From MGML01 sp034416335 (GTDB lineage Bacteria; Chloroflexota; Dehalococcoidia; Dehalococcoidales; UBA2162): a stretch of DNA of 64,000 nt. Location of the stretch: the NCBI GenBank assembly GCA_034416335.1, contig DAOULV010000026.1, positions 27,524 through 91,523 on the forward strand, written 5' to 3'. The stretch's first letter is position 1. Every line of letters starts with the position of its first letter. Made by a program: the position numbers and the translations under genes. Below the pieces are notes generated by a model. That model saw nothing but the letters and a program-made list of their open reading frames with translations. It was not told the DNA's origin and made no database searches. This document shows, in pieces, positions 23,360 through 31,915 of this stretch.

Positions 23360-23745
23360 CTATTTTCGGTTCTTTTTGCGTCTGGTTTGTCTGGTTGTCA
23401 TTGCGAGTCCCTGATTTTTGCAGGCGAACCACTACAACTGGTACCTTCCCCCTTGATGGGGGAAGGTCAGGATGAGGGTGACATAAATCCACTTATCACC
23501 CTCACCTTAATCCTCTCCCCTCAAGGGAGAGGAAACAAAAAGTGTGTTATTCCAACAAATTATGCACTTGATAACAGAGATTGCCGTGCCTTCTTCCTCA
23601 GCGGACTCCTCGCAATGACGAAGGAAGAACGGATTACCAGGGGTTTCCCTCTCTCAAACTTTTTCCCTCTTCAAACAATCGCAATATTTCTGCTGAATAT
23701 GGCACCTGTTTGAGGGGGATTAAGGGGGTGAGCATTATAATATCT
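23360..23745 (+). repeat. Composite of palindromic repeats (R4)
   Basis: A gene-free stretch of about 390 bases built from repeat modules: a GCGTCTGGTTTG left end, a TTGCGAGTCC element, a hairpin CTTCCCCCTTGATGGGGGAAG, a CACCCTCACC-rich piece with CTCTCCCCTCAAGGGAGAGG, a GAGATTGCC-to-GCAATGACG element at 23574-23620, and module 3 of R2 at 23640-23740 (CTCTCAAAC to TTTGAGGGGG). It looks like nested insertions of short repeats. The long frame across it is not a gene. Confidence 0.65.
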
Positions 23746-23851
23746 AAGAATCTAATCTTTTTGTTAAATAAAATTCTATGTAATTGACTGATGTAAATAC
23801 AGGTAACTATAATGACAGGCAAAGGATAATAAAAACCTGGAGGTAATTCCT

Positions 23852-24331
23852 GTGATAGAGAGAATTCTTGTCCCGATGGACGGTTCACGGAAGTCTGCGA
23901 AAGCCCTTGAATATGCAATCGAAGCAGCTAAATGCTTCGGTGCGAATATACTGGTATTACGGGTAGTGACTCTTTCAATGCTGGAGATGGCCTGGAATTC
24001 TCCCAGCAGCGGAGGGCCGATAATAAAGCGGGACTTCCTCAAGGAAGCAGATAAGCGGGACAGGAAGACGATGACACGTATCAGGAAATACCTCCGGGGA
24101 AAATTGAAAGTTATCGGGGACAGCGGCGTCGAAGGTTCGCTCAGAGTAATGGTCGGCGACCCGGCGGATTCAATCAAGCAATGCTGCAAGGAGGACGATA
24201 TCGACCTCGTGATTATGAATGCGAATAACCGGGGCTGGTTAAAGCGGACGATTATGGGAAGCGTTACCGACGAAGTGCTGCGAACTTCGACCGTGCCCGT
24301 ACTGGTGTTGAGACAGAGCAAAAAGAAATAG
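23852..24331 (+). CDS. Universal stress protein (UspA family)
   Basis: 159 residues of the UspA alpha/beta fold: the opening strand I-L-V-P-M-D-G-S is diagnostic, and the C-terminal G-S-V-T-D-E-V-L-R and V-P-V-L-V-L-R are standard. The ATP-binding pattern G-2x-G-9x-G-S is degraded: the first two glycines are replaced by asparagines in M-N-A-N-N-R-G, so nucleotide binding is doubtful. A GGAGG site sits 10 bases upstream of the start (GTG at 23852). It precedes the DASS transporter by 46 bases and may share its transcript. Confidence 0.88.
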   Translation: MIERILVPMDGSRKSAKALEYAIEAAKCFGANILVLRVVTLSMLEMAWNSPSSGGPIIKRDFLKEADKRDRKTMTRIRKYLRGKLKVIGDSGVEGSLRVMVGDPADSIKQCCKEDDIDLVIMNANNRGWLKRTIMGSVTDEVLRTSTVPVLVLRQSKKK

Positions 24332-24377
24332 CGGGTGGATAAGACCGTACTAAACCTATCGCATTCTGAACTCTATT

Positions 24378-26159
24378 TTGGAAAACCTGAACCTTATATT
24401 AACCGTACTTGTACTGCTGGGGACCTTCGGACTTTTTATATCCGGTAAAGTCAGGGTCGACCTTGTTGCCATCTGCACCCTGGTTGCGCTTCTTGCTCTG
24501 GGACTGGTTACTCCGGAAGAAGGCCTAAGGGGATTCGCCAATCCAGCCACGATTACCATCGGCGCGATGTTTATCGTGGGTACCGGGCTGGTGCGTACCG
24601 GACTGGTACAGCAGGCGGCAAGGTTAATAGACAGGCTTGCCGGTAAAGGTGAAACCCGTCTTATATTCGTGCTGTGTATTATCACGGCGGCTCTTTCCGC
24701 GTTCCTGGTCAATACAGCCGCTGTGGCTATCCTGATTCCCGTGGTTATTACCCTGACGGCAAAGCGGAAGATTTCTTCATCGCGTGTCTTAATTCCCCTG
24801 TCTTTTTCCAGCCAGTTCGGAGGCGTATGTACGATAATCGGCACTTCCACGAATATGCTGGTTAACGGTATCGGTATCGGGCGGGGGCTGGAGTCTTTCA
24901 AATTCTTCGAGTTTGCTCCGCTAGGCCTGGTCATGGTCGCTGCAGGTATCGTTTACCTGCTGATTACCAGCCGGTGGCTGCTGCCGAAACGAAAAGGAGA
25001 AGCAAACCAGACGGATAAATACCTGCTGGCCGATTACCAGGCGGAACTCCAGGTATTGGGGCACTCGGTTCTTGTCGGTAAGACCTGGGAGGAGAACAAA
25101 ATACCACGCGACCTGGAAGTTGAATTAGCGAACCTGATGCGTGAAGGGAAAGCCGTTTCACATCCGAAAAAGACCAAGATAAGACCCGGCGACCTTCTGG
25201 TGATTGGCGGTCATGTAGACAGGATAATAGAGATGGAGAATACCTACGGACTCGAGATGATAATGAACGCGCGTTCCGTCGATACCGACCATCAGCATAA
25301 TATCCGGCTCGTCGAGGTATTGCTCCCGCCGGCTTCCAACCTGATAGGTCACACAATCCAGGATTCCAGCTTTTTCCGTCGATATCAGCATCCCGTCCTG
25401 GCGATACAGCGAAGAGGTACAACGCTGAAAGAAAGGCTTTCCGATATAATGCTGGAGAGCGGAGACACGCTGCTCGTTCATGGACACGAAGACGATATAC
25501 AGCAGCTAATGAATTCACCGAATGTTATAGTGACAAGCGAATTAACAGGGCTGAACGTACGTAAAAACAAAGCCGTGATGGCTGTTATCGTAATGCTGGC
25601 GGTGGTTATCCTGGCAGTTACGGGAATAGTGCCGATAATGGTCGCGGCTGTTATCGGGGCACTTGGAATGGTGCTGACGAGATGCATCACAATCGAGGAA
25701 GCATATAACGCAATAGACTGGAAAATTATCTTTCTTCTGGGTGGGATTATTCCGCTGGGTATCGCCATGGAGAGCAACGGTGTTGTGCAGGCGCTGGCGG
25801 ACGGCGTACTCCAGCCGTTAATAACATTCGGGCCGGTCGCTATTCTCGCGGTTATCTATATAGTCGTGGCTTTTCTTACCGAGGGAATGTCAAACAACGC
25901 GGTGGCGGCAATTATGGCGCCGATAGCTTTCAGCCTGGCTGGTATCCTGGAAGTCGATCCCAGGCCGTTCCTGGTGGCGATTACCTTTGCAGCGTCAACG
26001 AGTTTCGCGACGCCGATAGGTTATCAGACGAATACGATGGTCTATTCGGCGGGAGGCTATAAGTTCACCGATTTTGCCAGGATAGGAATACCCCTGAACC
26101 TGATATACTGGGCGCTGGCGATACTGCTGATACCGCTGATATGGCCTTTCAACGGGTAG
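24378..26159 (+). CDS. SLC13/DASS-type anion transporter with RCK_C domains
   Basis: 593 residues. Two membrane halves (about 5-195 and 390-593, each with five to six helices) surround two TrkA-C/RCK_C-like regulatory domains (about 205-300 and 300-385, recognised by R-P-G-D-L-L-V-I-G-G and S-G-D-T-L-L-V-H-G). The motif S-x-N-T/N is visible as T-S-T-N-M-L-V-N in half one and E-G-M-S-N-N-A-V-A in half two. It likely moves dicarboxylates, sulfate or a related anion by sodium coupling. TTG start without a clear ribosome site, so translation may depend on the upstream gene. Confidence 0.85.
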   Translation: MENLNLILTVLVLLGTFGLFISGKVRVDLVAICTLVALLALGLVTPEEGLRGFANPATITIGAMFIVGTGLVRTGLVQQAARLIDRLAGKGETRLIFVLCIITAALSAFLVNTAAVAILIPVVITLTAKRKISSSRVLIPLSFSSQFGGVCTIIGTSTNMLVNGIGIGRGLESFKFFEFAPLGLVMVAAGIVYLLITSRWLLPKRKGEANQTDKYLLADYQAELQVLGHSVLVGKTWEENKIPRDLEVELANLMREGKAVSHPKKTKIRPGDLLVIGGHVDRIIEMENTYGLEMIMNARSVDTDHQHNIRLVEVLLPPASNLIGHTIQDSSFFRRYQHPVLAIQRRGTTLKERLSDIMLESGDTLLVHGHEDDIQQLMNSPNVIVTSELTGLNVRKNKAVMAVIVMLAVVILAVTGIVPIMVAAVIGALGMVLTRCITIEEAYNAIDWKIIFLLGGIIPLGIAMESNGVVQALADGVLQPLITFGPVAILAVIYIVVAFLTEGMSNNAVAAIMAPIAFSLAGILEVDPRPFLVAITFAASTSFATPIGYQTNTMVYSAGGYKFTDFARIGIPLNLIYWALAILLIPLIWPFNG

Positions 26160-26162
26160 GGA

Positions 26163-26606
26163 CTACTTTCCCGCTATTTCTTTTGCCCATCCGGCGGCGC
26201 GTTCGTATTCACCATCTACCAGAGGCCCTCTTGTCCCGGAGACATAAAACCCTTCAGGTTTGACCGCAGGTTTTCCCCCCTGTGACTTGAGCCGTTTTTC
26301 GATTTTTCCGGCGGCAAAACCGAATATCTTGACCCAGGTCGCCGGTACCCTGGTATCGAATGCGGCAATTTTAACGCCTTCAAGTGACACTGCCTTGATA
26401 TTGTCAATGAATTCCTTCATTTTCGGTGTAGGCCTGCCGCCGTATGTGGGTGAACCGGTTATCAGCAGGTCGATAGATTCAAGGTCGCCCGGTCCCGATT
26501 CGCCTGCTTTTACCACTTTTGCTTCATCGCCGATAGCTTCACCAATCGATCTGGCTATTTCCTCGGTATTTCCGTAGACGGAATCATAGACCACCAGTGT
26601 CTTCAT
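26163..26606 (-). CDS. Flavodoxin
   Basis: 147 residues with a classic flavodoxin-like fold. The FMN phosphate loop is V-Y-D-S-V-Y-G-N-T-E-E-I-A at residues 5-17, and the first isoalloxazine loop reads G-S-P-T-Y-G-G. It is a low-potential electron carrier or a flavodoxin-type NAD(P)H oxidoreductase. The stop lies 3 bases from the convergent transporter stop. CGGAGGTG lies 4-5 bases before the ATG at 26606. Confidence 0.88.
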   Translation of the reverse strand: MKTLVVYDSVYGNTEEIARSIGEAIGDEAKVVKAGESGPGDLESIDLLITGSPTYGGRPTPKMKEFIDNIKAVSLEGVKIAAFDTRVPATWVKIFGFAAGKIEKRLKSQGGKPAVKPEGFYVSGTRGPLVDGEYERAAGWAKEIAGK

Positions 26607-26639
26607 CGTTCACCTCCGGATATGTATATTCAGTGTACA

Positions 26640-26800
26640 TACAAATCAGAAGTCAGACAATACTTTTCGCGGTTTTTTGAAAGGGGAGAAAGGGTTGAAA
26701 ATATTGGTAGAGATTGCCACGTCGTCCACCGCAGGAGGGCTCCTCGCAATGACCCGCCTACGCTGAAGCTACGGTGGGCAGGCTGGGGGCGAATTGCCTT
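26640..26800. repeat. Repeat-rich gap before msrA
   Basis: The 280-base gap holds a GAAAGGGGAGAAAGGG stretch, a GAGATTGCC-to-GCAATGACC element (26708-26756) like that at 23574, and a GGTGGGCAGGCTGGGG stretch. I see no gene in it. Confidence 0.4.
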
Positions 26801-26888
26801 ATGACCTTAATCACATACCGGGGCTTTATCAAGATATATAATTATTTGCGAGAGACGAAACATTTATCGGGTGAAGGAGAGGGCAGCA

Positions 26889-27677
26889 GTGAGGACAATC
26901 TTGTCTCTGTTGATTCTGTTATCCGCGGCATCGGTGATTTTTACGAACGGATGCGTGAATGCAGATATTGCAGCAGGAAAGGAAAATACAGTGACAAAAC
27001 AAATAAAAACATTTGTCGATAATAATACTCCGGAGAATTTTGAAACGGCGACGTTCGCTATGGGCTGATTCTGGGGAGCGGACTCCCGTTTCGGGAGTAT
27101 AGACGGTGTGATCCGAACAAGGGTCGGCTACGCCGGAGGAAACAAGGCCAACCCTACCTATCATGACCTCGGAGACAACAGTGAGACCATTCAGATAGAT
27201 TACGATCCGGAAGTTGTATCTTATGAAACACTGCTGGATGCTTTCTGGCGCGGTAACGATGCGGTGAACTCCCCGTTTTCAAAACAGTACCACTCTATCA
27301 TCTTTTATCATAATGAAGAGCAAAAGAATAAAGCCCTGGAGTCTTACAATAAACGCAGAGCCGAAATACCCAATACGGTCAATACCGAGATAGTCCCTTA
27401 TTCCGGTTTTACGCCGGCTGAGTTATATCATCAGAAATATTACCTTCAGCTTGAACAGAGATTAATGAAAGACGTATTGAAAAATGCCGGAGACTACGAA
27501 GGTTTTATGGACTCGACTATTGCAGCACGGCTTAACGGATATGTCGGAGGGTACGGAGACATAGAATTGCTCCACAAAGAAATCGATTCATACGGATTAT
27601 CAGAGGAGGGGAAAGCAATTCTGCTCGATATTACGAAAAAGGGATTAAGACTCGCCTGTCCGGTGCCGGTAGACTAG
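26889..27677 (+). CDS. msrA: Methionine sulfoxide reductase MsrA, candidate selenoprotein (in-frame TGA)
   Basis: One frame of 262 codons with an internal TGA at 27066-27068. The TGA is codon 60, exactly the catalytic Cys of the MsrA motif G-C-F-W-G, so the site reads G-Sec-F-W-G. Downstream is a normal MsrA: R-V-G-Y-A-G-G, Y-D-P-x-x-V-S-Y, and Y-H-Q-K-Y-Y-L. No other frame break is present. A hairpin at 27082-27098 fits a bacterial SECIS. The N-terminus is a signal with a lipoprotein-like Cys22 (T-N-G-C), so the enzyme is probably membrane-anchored outside the cytoplasm. The GTG start follows AAGGAG by 9 bases. Cys257 is the only late cysteine. If selenocysteine is not inserted, it would be a pseudogene. 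Confidence 0.8.
27066..27098 (+). promoter_or_regulatory. Candidate bacterial SECIS: UGA plus downstream hairpin
   Basis: TGA (27066-27068), 13 bases, then ACTCCCG (27082-27088), loop TTT, CGGGAGT (27092-27098). With a 6-bp stem the apical loop is GTTTC, starting with the G-U that SelB-binding hairpins favour. The distance fits the roughly 11-14 base gap known for E. coli fdhF. The hairpin is part of the MsrA coding sequence and adds no residues. Confidence 0.7.
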
Positions 27678-27687
27678 GTTAGAACGA

Positions 27688-27720
27688 GAACGGGGAGTGA
27701 TTTCACTCCCCGTTCTTTAT
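27688..27720 (+). terminator. Terminator of msrA
   Basis: A 13-bp stem GAACGGGGAGTGA/TCACTCCCCGTTC with a 2-base spacer, followed by TTTATTTTC. Confidence 0.85.
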
Positions 27721-27789
27721 TTTCGGATTCACACACACAGTTTATATTTCAAGGGTCCTTTGGACAACCATGAAGCATTCAGGTACCTG

Positions 27790-28713
27790 CTATTCCAGGG
27801 AATCAAGTCTTTTATTAAACTCATCCATAGTAAAACGGTGTTCCTGCGTACCGATGTATTCAACGGCATAAGAAGCGCAGGCACTTCCTATTCTGGCACA
27901 TTCTTCAATATCTAGTTTCTGAGAAAGACCTTTAAGAAGCCCCGAACGGTAGGCGTCACCGGCACCAGTGGGGTCGACTGCGTTTTTAACTTTTACGGGA
28001 GGTATTTCGGTTAATTTATCGGACGTGCGGACGCAGGAACCCAGCTCTCCAAGAGTGGTAATAATTATCGATACCAGTTTGAGTAATCCGTCTCTATCCA
28101 GACCGGTCATCTCCATAATCATTTCCAGTTCGTAGTCGTTGGATATCAGGATGTAAGCGCCGTCGATACACTCCAGAATAGAAGCTTTATCGAAGCTGGT
28201 TAGCTGTTGACCGGGGTCGAAGATGTACCTGATACCCCTCGATTTGTATTCCCGGCACAGGCCTATCATATCGTCCATATTACCGGGAGCCACAATCGCT
28301 ATAGTATCTTCGGGGTCGAGTTTATCGAGGTCTAAAGTGACGCGGTGTTTCATCGCCCCGGGGTTGAATCCGGTTATCTGGTTGTCGGACTGGTCGGTTG
28401 TAATATAGGCACAGGCAGTGAGTTCATCGTCGATTATATTGATTCCATCACAGGAAATATCGTTCTGTTCAAGCCATTCGTAATACCGGTGGTAATCTCT
28501 GCCGATAGTTGAGAGAATAATAGGTTTTTCGCCCAGCAGAGCCAGGCTGTAGGCTATGTTTCCGGCTGTACCACCGAATTTTTCGGTCAGGCTGTTCACG
28601 GTAAATGCGACATTCAGCACGTGTATTTTTTCAGGAAGGATATGGTCGGAAAACCGACCGGGAAAATCCATAATCCGGTCATATGCCAGCGAACCGGAGA
28701 TAAGAATATTCAT
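27790..28713 (-). CDS. PfkB-family kinase (ribokinase/adenosine kinase type)
   Basis: 307 residues. PfkB signature 1 is G-G-T-A-G-N-I-A-Y-S-L-A-L-L-G (about 47-61) and signature 2 is D-P-T-G-A-G-D-A-Y-R-S-G, with the catalytic Asp in G-A-G-D. A sugar or nucleoside is phosphorylated with ATP; adenosine kinase-like proteins have the same short form. The start at 28713 (M-N-I-L-I-S-G-S) is chosen because the fold begins there, behind AAAGGT. Divergent from the ferredoxin gene, with which it may share regulation. Confidence 0.87.
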   Translation of the reverse strand: MNILISGSLAYDRIMDFPGRFSDHILPEKIHVLNVAFTVNSLTEKFGGTAGNIAYSLALLGEKPIILSTIGRDYHRYYEWLEQNDISCDGINIIDDELTACAYITTDQSDNQITGFNPGAMKHRVTLDLDKLDPEDTIAIVAPGNMDDMIGLCREYKSRGIRYIFDPGQQLTSFDKASILECIDGAYILISNDYELEMIMEMTGLDRDGLLKLVSIIITTLGELGSCVRTSDKLTEIPPVKVKNAVDPTGAGDAYRSGLLKGLSQKLDIEECARIGSACASYAVEYIGTQEHRFTMDEFNKRLDSLE

Positions 28714-28828
28714 TATATACGGGTTACCTTTCAGCCGATTGTGCCGCGAGGGTGTACATCTCACGACACCTGAATATTCTGGCACCTGGAGAGTTATAAG
28801 TCAATTGTAATTAAACGTCTTCGGGTGT

Positions 28829-28879
28829 TTGACATTATTCAGGCACAAGATTAAGATTTTACCAATCGGTAAACCGATT
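28829..28879 (+). promoter_or_regulatory. Promoter with downstream palindromic operator
   Basis: TTGACA (28829-28834), 17 bases, TAAGAT (28852-28857), followed by the perfect palindrome AATCGGT-AA-ACCGATT at 28864-28879, overlapping the transcription start. This suggests repressor control of the ferredoxin gene. Confidence 0.75.
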
Positions 28880-28928
28880 AAAATCTCTAATGTTCAGGCA
28901 GGCATATTCATATCTGGAGGGTAGACAT

Positions 28929-30092
28929 ATGTCGAGTGAAGACCGGATATACAGGGAATTACAGCAGCATCTGGATTCGGGACCAGCGGGCTTCCAGGCC
29001 TCGGAGACAGGCGCCGATATCAAACTGCTGAAACATCTGCTTACACCCGAGGAAGCGAAAATAGCGACACTGCTTTCAACAATAAAATGGGAGTTGCCGA
29101 AACAGATATATAAGCGTGTCAGGAAGAGCGGAATGGATATGTCCCTTGACGAATTTGTCCGTAAGCTGGACCACATGGTCTACAAAGGTACGATAGTCGT
29201 TCACAGAGGAGGTTTCGGCGAGCGGATATATAAGAACGTGGGAGTCTCGGCGGGTGGGATGATCGATTTCCAGGTCGACCGCCTGACGGAAAACTTAGTC
29301 GAGGATATAGATAAATACCATGAAGAGAGCTTTAGCAGGAGGTCTGAAGGCAGCCCGAGAAAGATGATTCCGCAGCTGAGAGTTGTTCCGGTAGAAAAGA
29401 GCGTCCCGGTTCCGGATAAGAACAGAATTGCCGTATATGACGATGTGAGACATCTTGTCGAGCAGTCTCCCGGACCTTTCTCGGTTGCTAACTGTATCTG
29501 CCGTCAGACGAAGGACCTGCAGGAAAAACCATGCAAATATTCCGATATCAGGGAGACCTGCCTGCAGGTTGGCCCCGACCATGCCAGACAGTACATCGAA
29601 ATGGGTAGAGGTCGAGAGATAACCAAGGAAGAAGCGTTCGAGGTACTGGACAGAGCCCAGGAAGCGGGATTTATACTGCAGCCTGAGAATTCCGTGAAGC
29701 CCGAGAATATATGTTGCTGCTGCGGCGACTGCTGCGGACCTCTGGCCGCAGCCAAGAACGCACCCAGGCCGGCCGATTTATATACCTCCAATTACTATGT
29801 TACGATGGATTCGACGCTATGCACCGGCTGCGAAGTATGTATCGGCAGGTGCCAGATGGATGCGAGGGTAATGGTTGATGGCAAATCCACCGTCGACCCG
29901 GATAGATGCATCGGCTGCGGTAACTGCGTGGTCACGTGTGAATCGGGGGCGACTAGGCTGGTTTTGAAAAACGAGCAAAATGTACCGTTCAGGGATAAAG
30001 ACGATACCTTCATGCATATAATGGCAAACAAACTCAGCGGATGGGATATGATGAAAATGAGGATGAAGATGCTGCTGGGGATGAAGGTGTAA
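28929..30092 (+). CDS. Cys-rich 4Fe-4S ferredoxin-domain protein
   Basis: 387 residues. The N-terminal 130 residues are helical, with no metal motif. A central Cys region has C-I-C (189-191), Cys202 and Cys211, then a striking C-C-C-C-G-D-C-C-G (262-270). Two classic [4Fe-4S] motifs follow: C-T-G-C-E-V-C with C at 298-308, and C-I-G-C-G-N-C with C at 327-337. It is probably a cytosolic electron-transfer or sensor protein; similar layouts appear in ferredoxin-domain subunits linked to reductive enzymes. Start ATG 28929 behind GGAGG (8 bases). Promoter with a palindromic operator indicates induced expression. Confidence 0.8.
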   Translation: MSSEDRIYRELQQHLDSGPAGFQASETGADIKLLKHLLTPEEAKIATLLSTIKWELPKQIYKRVRKSGMDMSLDEFVRKLDHMVYKGTIVVHRGGFGERIYKNVGVSAGGMIDFQVDRLTENLVEDIDKYHEESFSRRSEGSPRKMIPQLRVVPVEKSVPVPDKNRIAVYDDVRHLVEQSPGPFSVANCICRQTKDLQEKPCKYSDIRETCLQVGPDHARQYIEMGRGREITKEEAFEVLDRAQEAGFILQPENSVKPENICCCCGDCCGPLAAAKNAPRPADLYTSNYYVTMDSTLCTGCEVCIGRCQMDARVMVDGKSTVDPDRCIGCGNCVVTCESGATRLVLKNEQNVPFRDKDDTFMHIMANKLSGWDMMKMRMKMLLGMKV

Positions 30093-30144
30093 CCCGGAAA
30101 ATTAAAAATTCAGTGAATTGTTTCTGTTGTTTCGGATGAAACAA

Positions 30145-31176
30145 TCAATTTGCCGCACCAAGATACATCCAGCCGTCAAGTAATTTCCCGTTTTCATCCA
30201 GAGGAGGTTCTATATTAATAGCTTCATTAAAGGCATAATAATTCATTACTAGTATCGTTTCGTACGAGCTGGTAGGAGCAAACTTCATATATTCTTTCAC
30301 CTGACGGACAATATAATCCTTTTTACCTATCCACAATTCATACCTGATTTCCTTATTGCGCCAGCTGTTCGATAAAGTTTCAATCACTTCGTCTATATCT
30401 ATATCCAACCCCGAATTTTCCCAATGTTCCTTCGTCCGCAGGATTTGTCGTTCGAGCCACTTTTCAGTATTGACAGTCCCTTTATAATGGTAACACTCCG
30501 TGCCATCGATGATTTCGTCTTTCATTGTTTCGACATCATCGATCAGGTCCAGGTAATCCAGTGTTTTTTCTTTGGTGGGGGTAAGTTCTTCAAAATACGA
30601 TTCAGTTATTCCGTACCTTCCCATATCTCCATATGAATATCGATGACCATCCGCAACGATTATTGCGCGGTAATAATCGGTTCCGTTCGGATATATTTTC
30701 AGGTAGTAGGTATTATTTCCTCCGAATGCTTCTTCTTCGGAGATGGTTAGCAGGGATTCGTCCGTATCGAAAAAATGGGAGTATGATTCTCCGGTAAACC
30801 GGAAGGTTTCGACCTTCTCTATAGCCGCGTATGCTTTTGCCAGTACTCCAGATACCCCATTGGAAAAGCTGATTGGAAGTACGACAGCCAGAATCAGTAA
30901 TACCGGCAATACGATTGCCGTCACAAGAAGCACCCGATTTCTACCGGTCCGTTTTCCCTTTATCGCATTCTCCTGTATCGTTGTCGCCTGAATTTCCGGC
31001 AAAGCCGGAGTTTTCCGGAGTTCGAGAAGTATGTTTCGTGTAGACCTGGTTTCTTCAAGAAGTGAAGCACATTCATTGCAGTGTTTCAGGTGCTCAGAGA
31101 CAGACAGGCGTTCCTCTTCGCTGATATCGTTATCTATATAAGCAAATAATATGTTTTGAACATCTTTGCATTTCAT
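30145..31176 (-). CDS. Anti-sigma factor-like membrane protein with zf-HC2 domain
   Basis: 343 residues. The N-terminal 40 residues form a zf-HC2 anti-sigma zinc finger (E-H-L-K-H-C-N-E-C, His and two Cys ligands). A membrane helix follows at about 83-105 (V-L-L-V-T-A-I-V-L-P-V-L-L). The large extracytoplasmic domain (about 110-343) has a LolA/LppX-like beta pattern (F-R-F-T-G-E-S-Y, and later L-W-I-G-K-K-D-Y-I-V-R) that could sense lipid or envelope state. Starts within TAATG, overlapping the sigma gene by one base, the usual translational coupling of sigma/anti-sigma pairs. Confidence 0.82.
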   Translation of the reverse strand: MKCKDVQNILFAYIDNDISEEERLSVSEHLKHCNECASLLEETRSTRNILLELRKTPALPEIQATTIQENAIKGKRTGRNRVLLVTAIVLPVLLILAVVLPISFSNGVSGVLAKAYAAIEKVETFRFTGESYSHFFDTDESLLTISEEEAFGGNNTYYLKIYPNGTDYYRAIIVADGHRYSYGDMGRYGITESYFEELTPTKEKTLDYLDLIDDVETMKDEIIDGTECYHYKGTVNTEKWLERQILRTKEHWENSGLDIDIDEVIETLSNSWRNKEIRYELWIGKKDYIVRQVKEYMKFAPTSSYETILVMNYYAFNEAINIEPPLDENGKLLDGWMYLGAAN

Positions 31177-31733
31177 TATTCGTTTCCTCTGCCATATAAT
31201 TCCCGGAAAAGGCCGGCACCTCTCGAGATACGTTTCCGAACCGCGGCTTCGGAAATATTCAGGGTTTCAGCGATTTCACGGCACTTGAATCCTTCAACGT
31301 AGTAAAGGACAACGCAGGTCCTCAGTTTGTAGGGTATATTCTCAAGCGTTTCCTGTATTGCCATGCTTTCGACCGGATCGGACGGGTTCTTCCTGCTGGC
31401 TATCGGTTCGGTCTTGTTCATTTTTTCGAAAGGAATGAACCGGATTATCTTTCGTCTACGATGATGTTGAAAGGCGGTGTTGGTCGCGATCCGGTATATC
31501 CACGCCTGCAGCTTAAGATTAGTCTTTATTTTCTCGATGTTTTTATAGACCTTAATGAAAGTCTCCTGCGCAAGGTCACGAGTGGTCTCATAATCACCGG
31601 TTAAACGGTAGAGATACCGCGTAACGGGTGCCTGATATGCGTTCAGGATGTCGCTGAATAAAACAGAATCACCGGGCTGTAATGTGACGGGAAGTTCCGC
31701 TGCTTCCACGTTATCGTCCTTATTATCCCGCAT
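31176..31733 (-). CDS. ECF-type RNA polymerase sigma factor
   Basis: 185 residues with sigma-70 region 2 (Y-L-Y-R-L-T-G-D-Y-E-T-T-R-D-L-A-Q-E-T-F, about 38-57, which holds the DLxQExF motif) and region 4 near the end (C-R-E-I-A-E-T-L-N-I-S-E-A-A-V-R-K-R). The region 2-4 linker is short, as in ECF sigma factors. It would direct transcription of an envelope or stress regulon and be held by the anti-sigma protein encoded next. The target regulon is not visible here. Confidence 0.9.
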   Translation of the reverse strand: MRDNKDDNVEAAELPVTLQPGDSVLFSDILNAYQAPVTRYLYRLTGDYETTRDLAQETFIKVYKNIEKIKTNLKLQAWIYRIATNTAFQHHRRRKIIRFIPFEKMNKTEPIASRKNPSDPVESMAIQETLENIPYKLRTCVVLYYVEGFKCREIAETLNISEAAVRKRISRGAGLFRELYGRGNE

Positions 31734-31915
31734 TCTATATATTATAATGCTTTAGGCAAAGGAATTTGGACAATTCTTTTTATATCTTTGGAAAAACTAT
31801 TATCAATATCCTGCCCGGTTTTCTACACTTAAAAGCGCATGAGAACTCAAAAGGTACCAGGCATGAGTCATATCTGGTAGAATTGAAACCGTAAGTCAGG
31901 TAAGGAACGAATAAT

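Noticed and set aside
23105..23713. A 202-residue plus-strand frame
   Set aside because: It runs over the terminator, the small minus-strand gene and repeat modules; the protein is low-complexity (P/S/L-rich) with no homology cue.
27066..27068. TGA in msrA as a simple nonsense mutation
   Set aside because: A random stop exactly at the catalytic Cys codon, followed at the proper distance by a hairpin and an otherwise perfect frame, is less likely than selenocysteine. It remains the main alternative.
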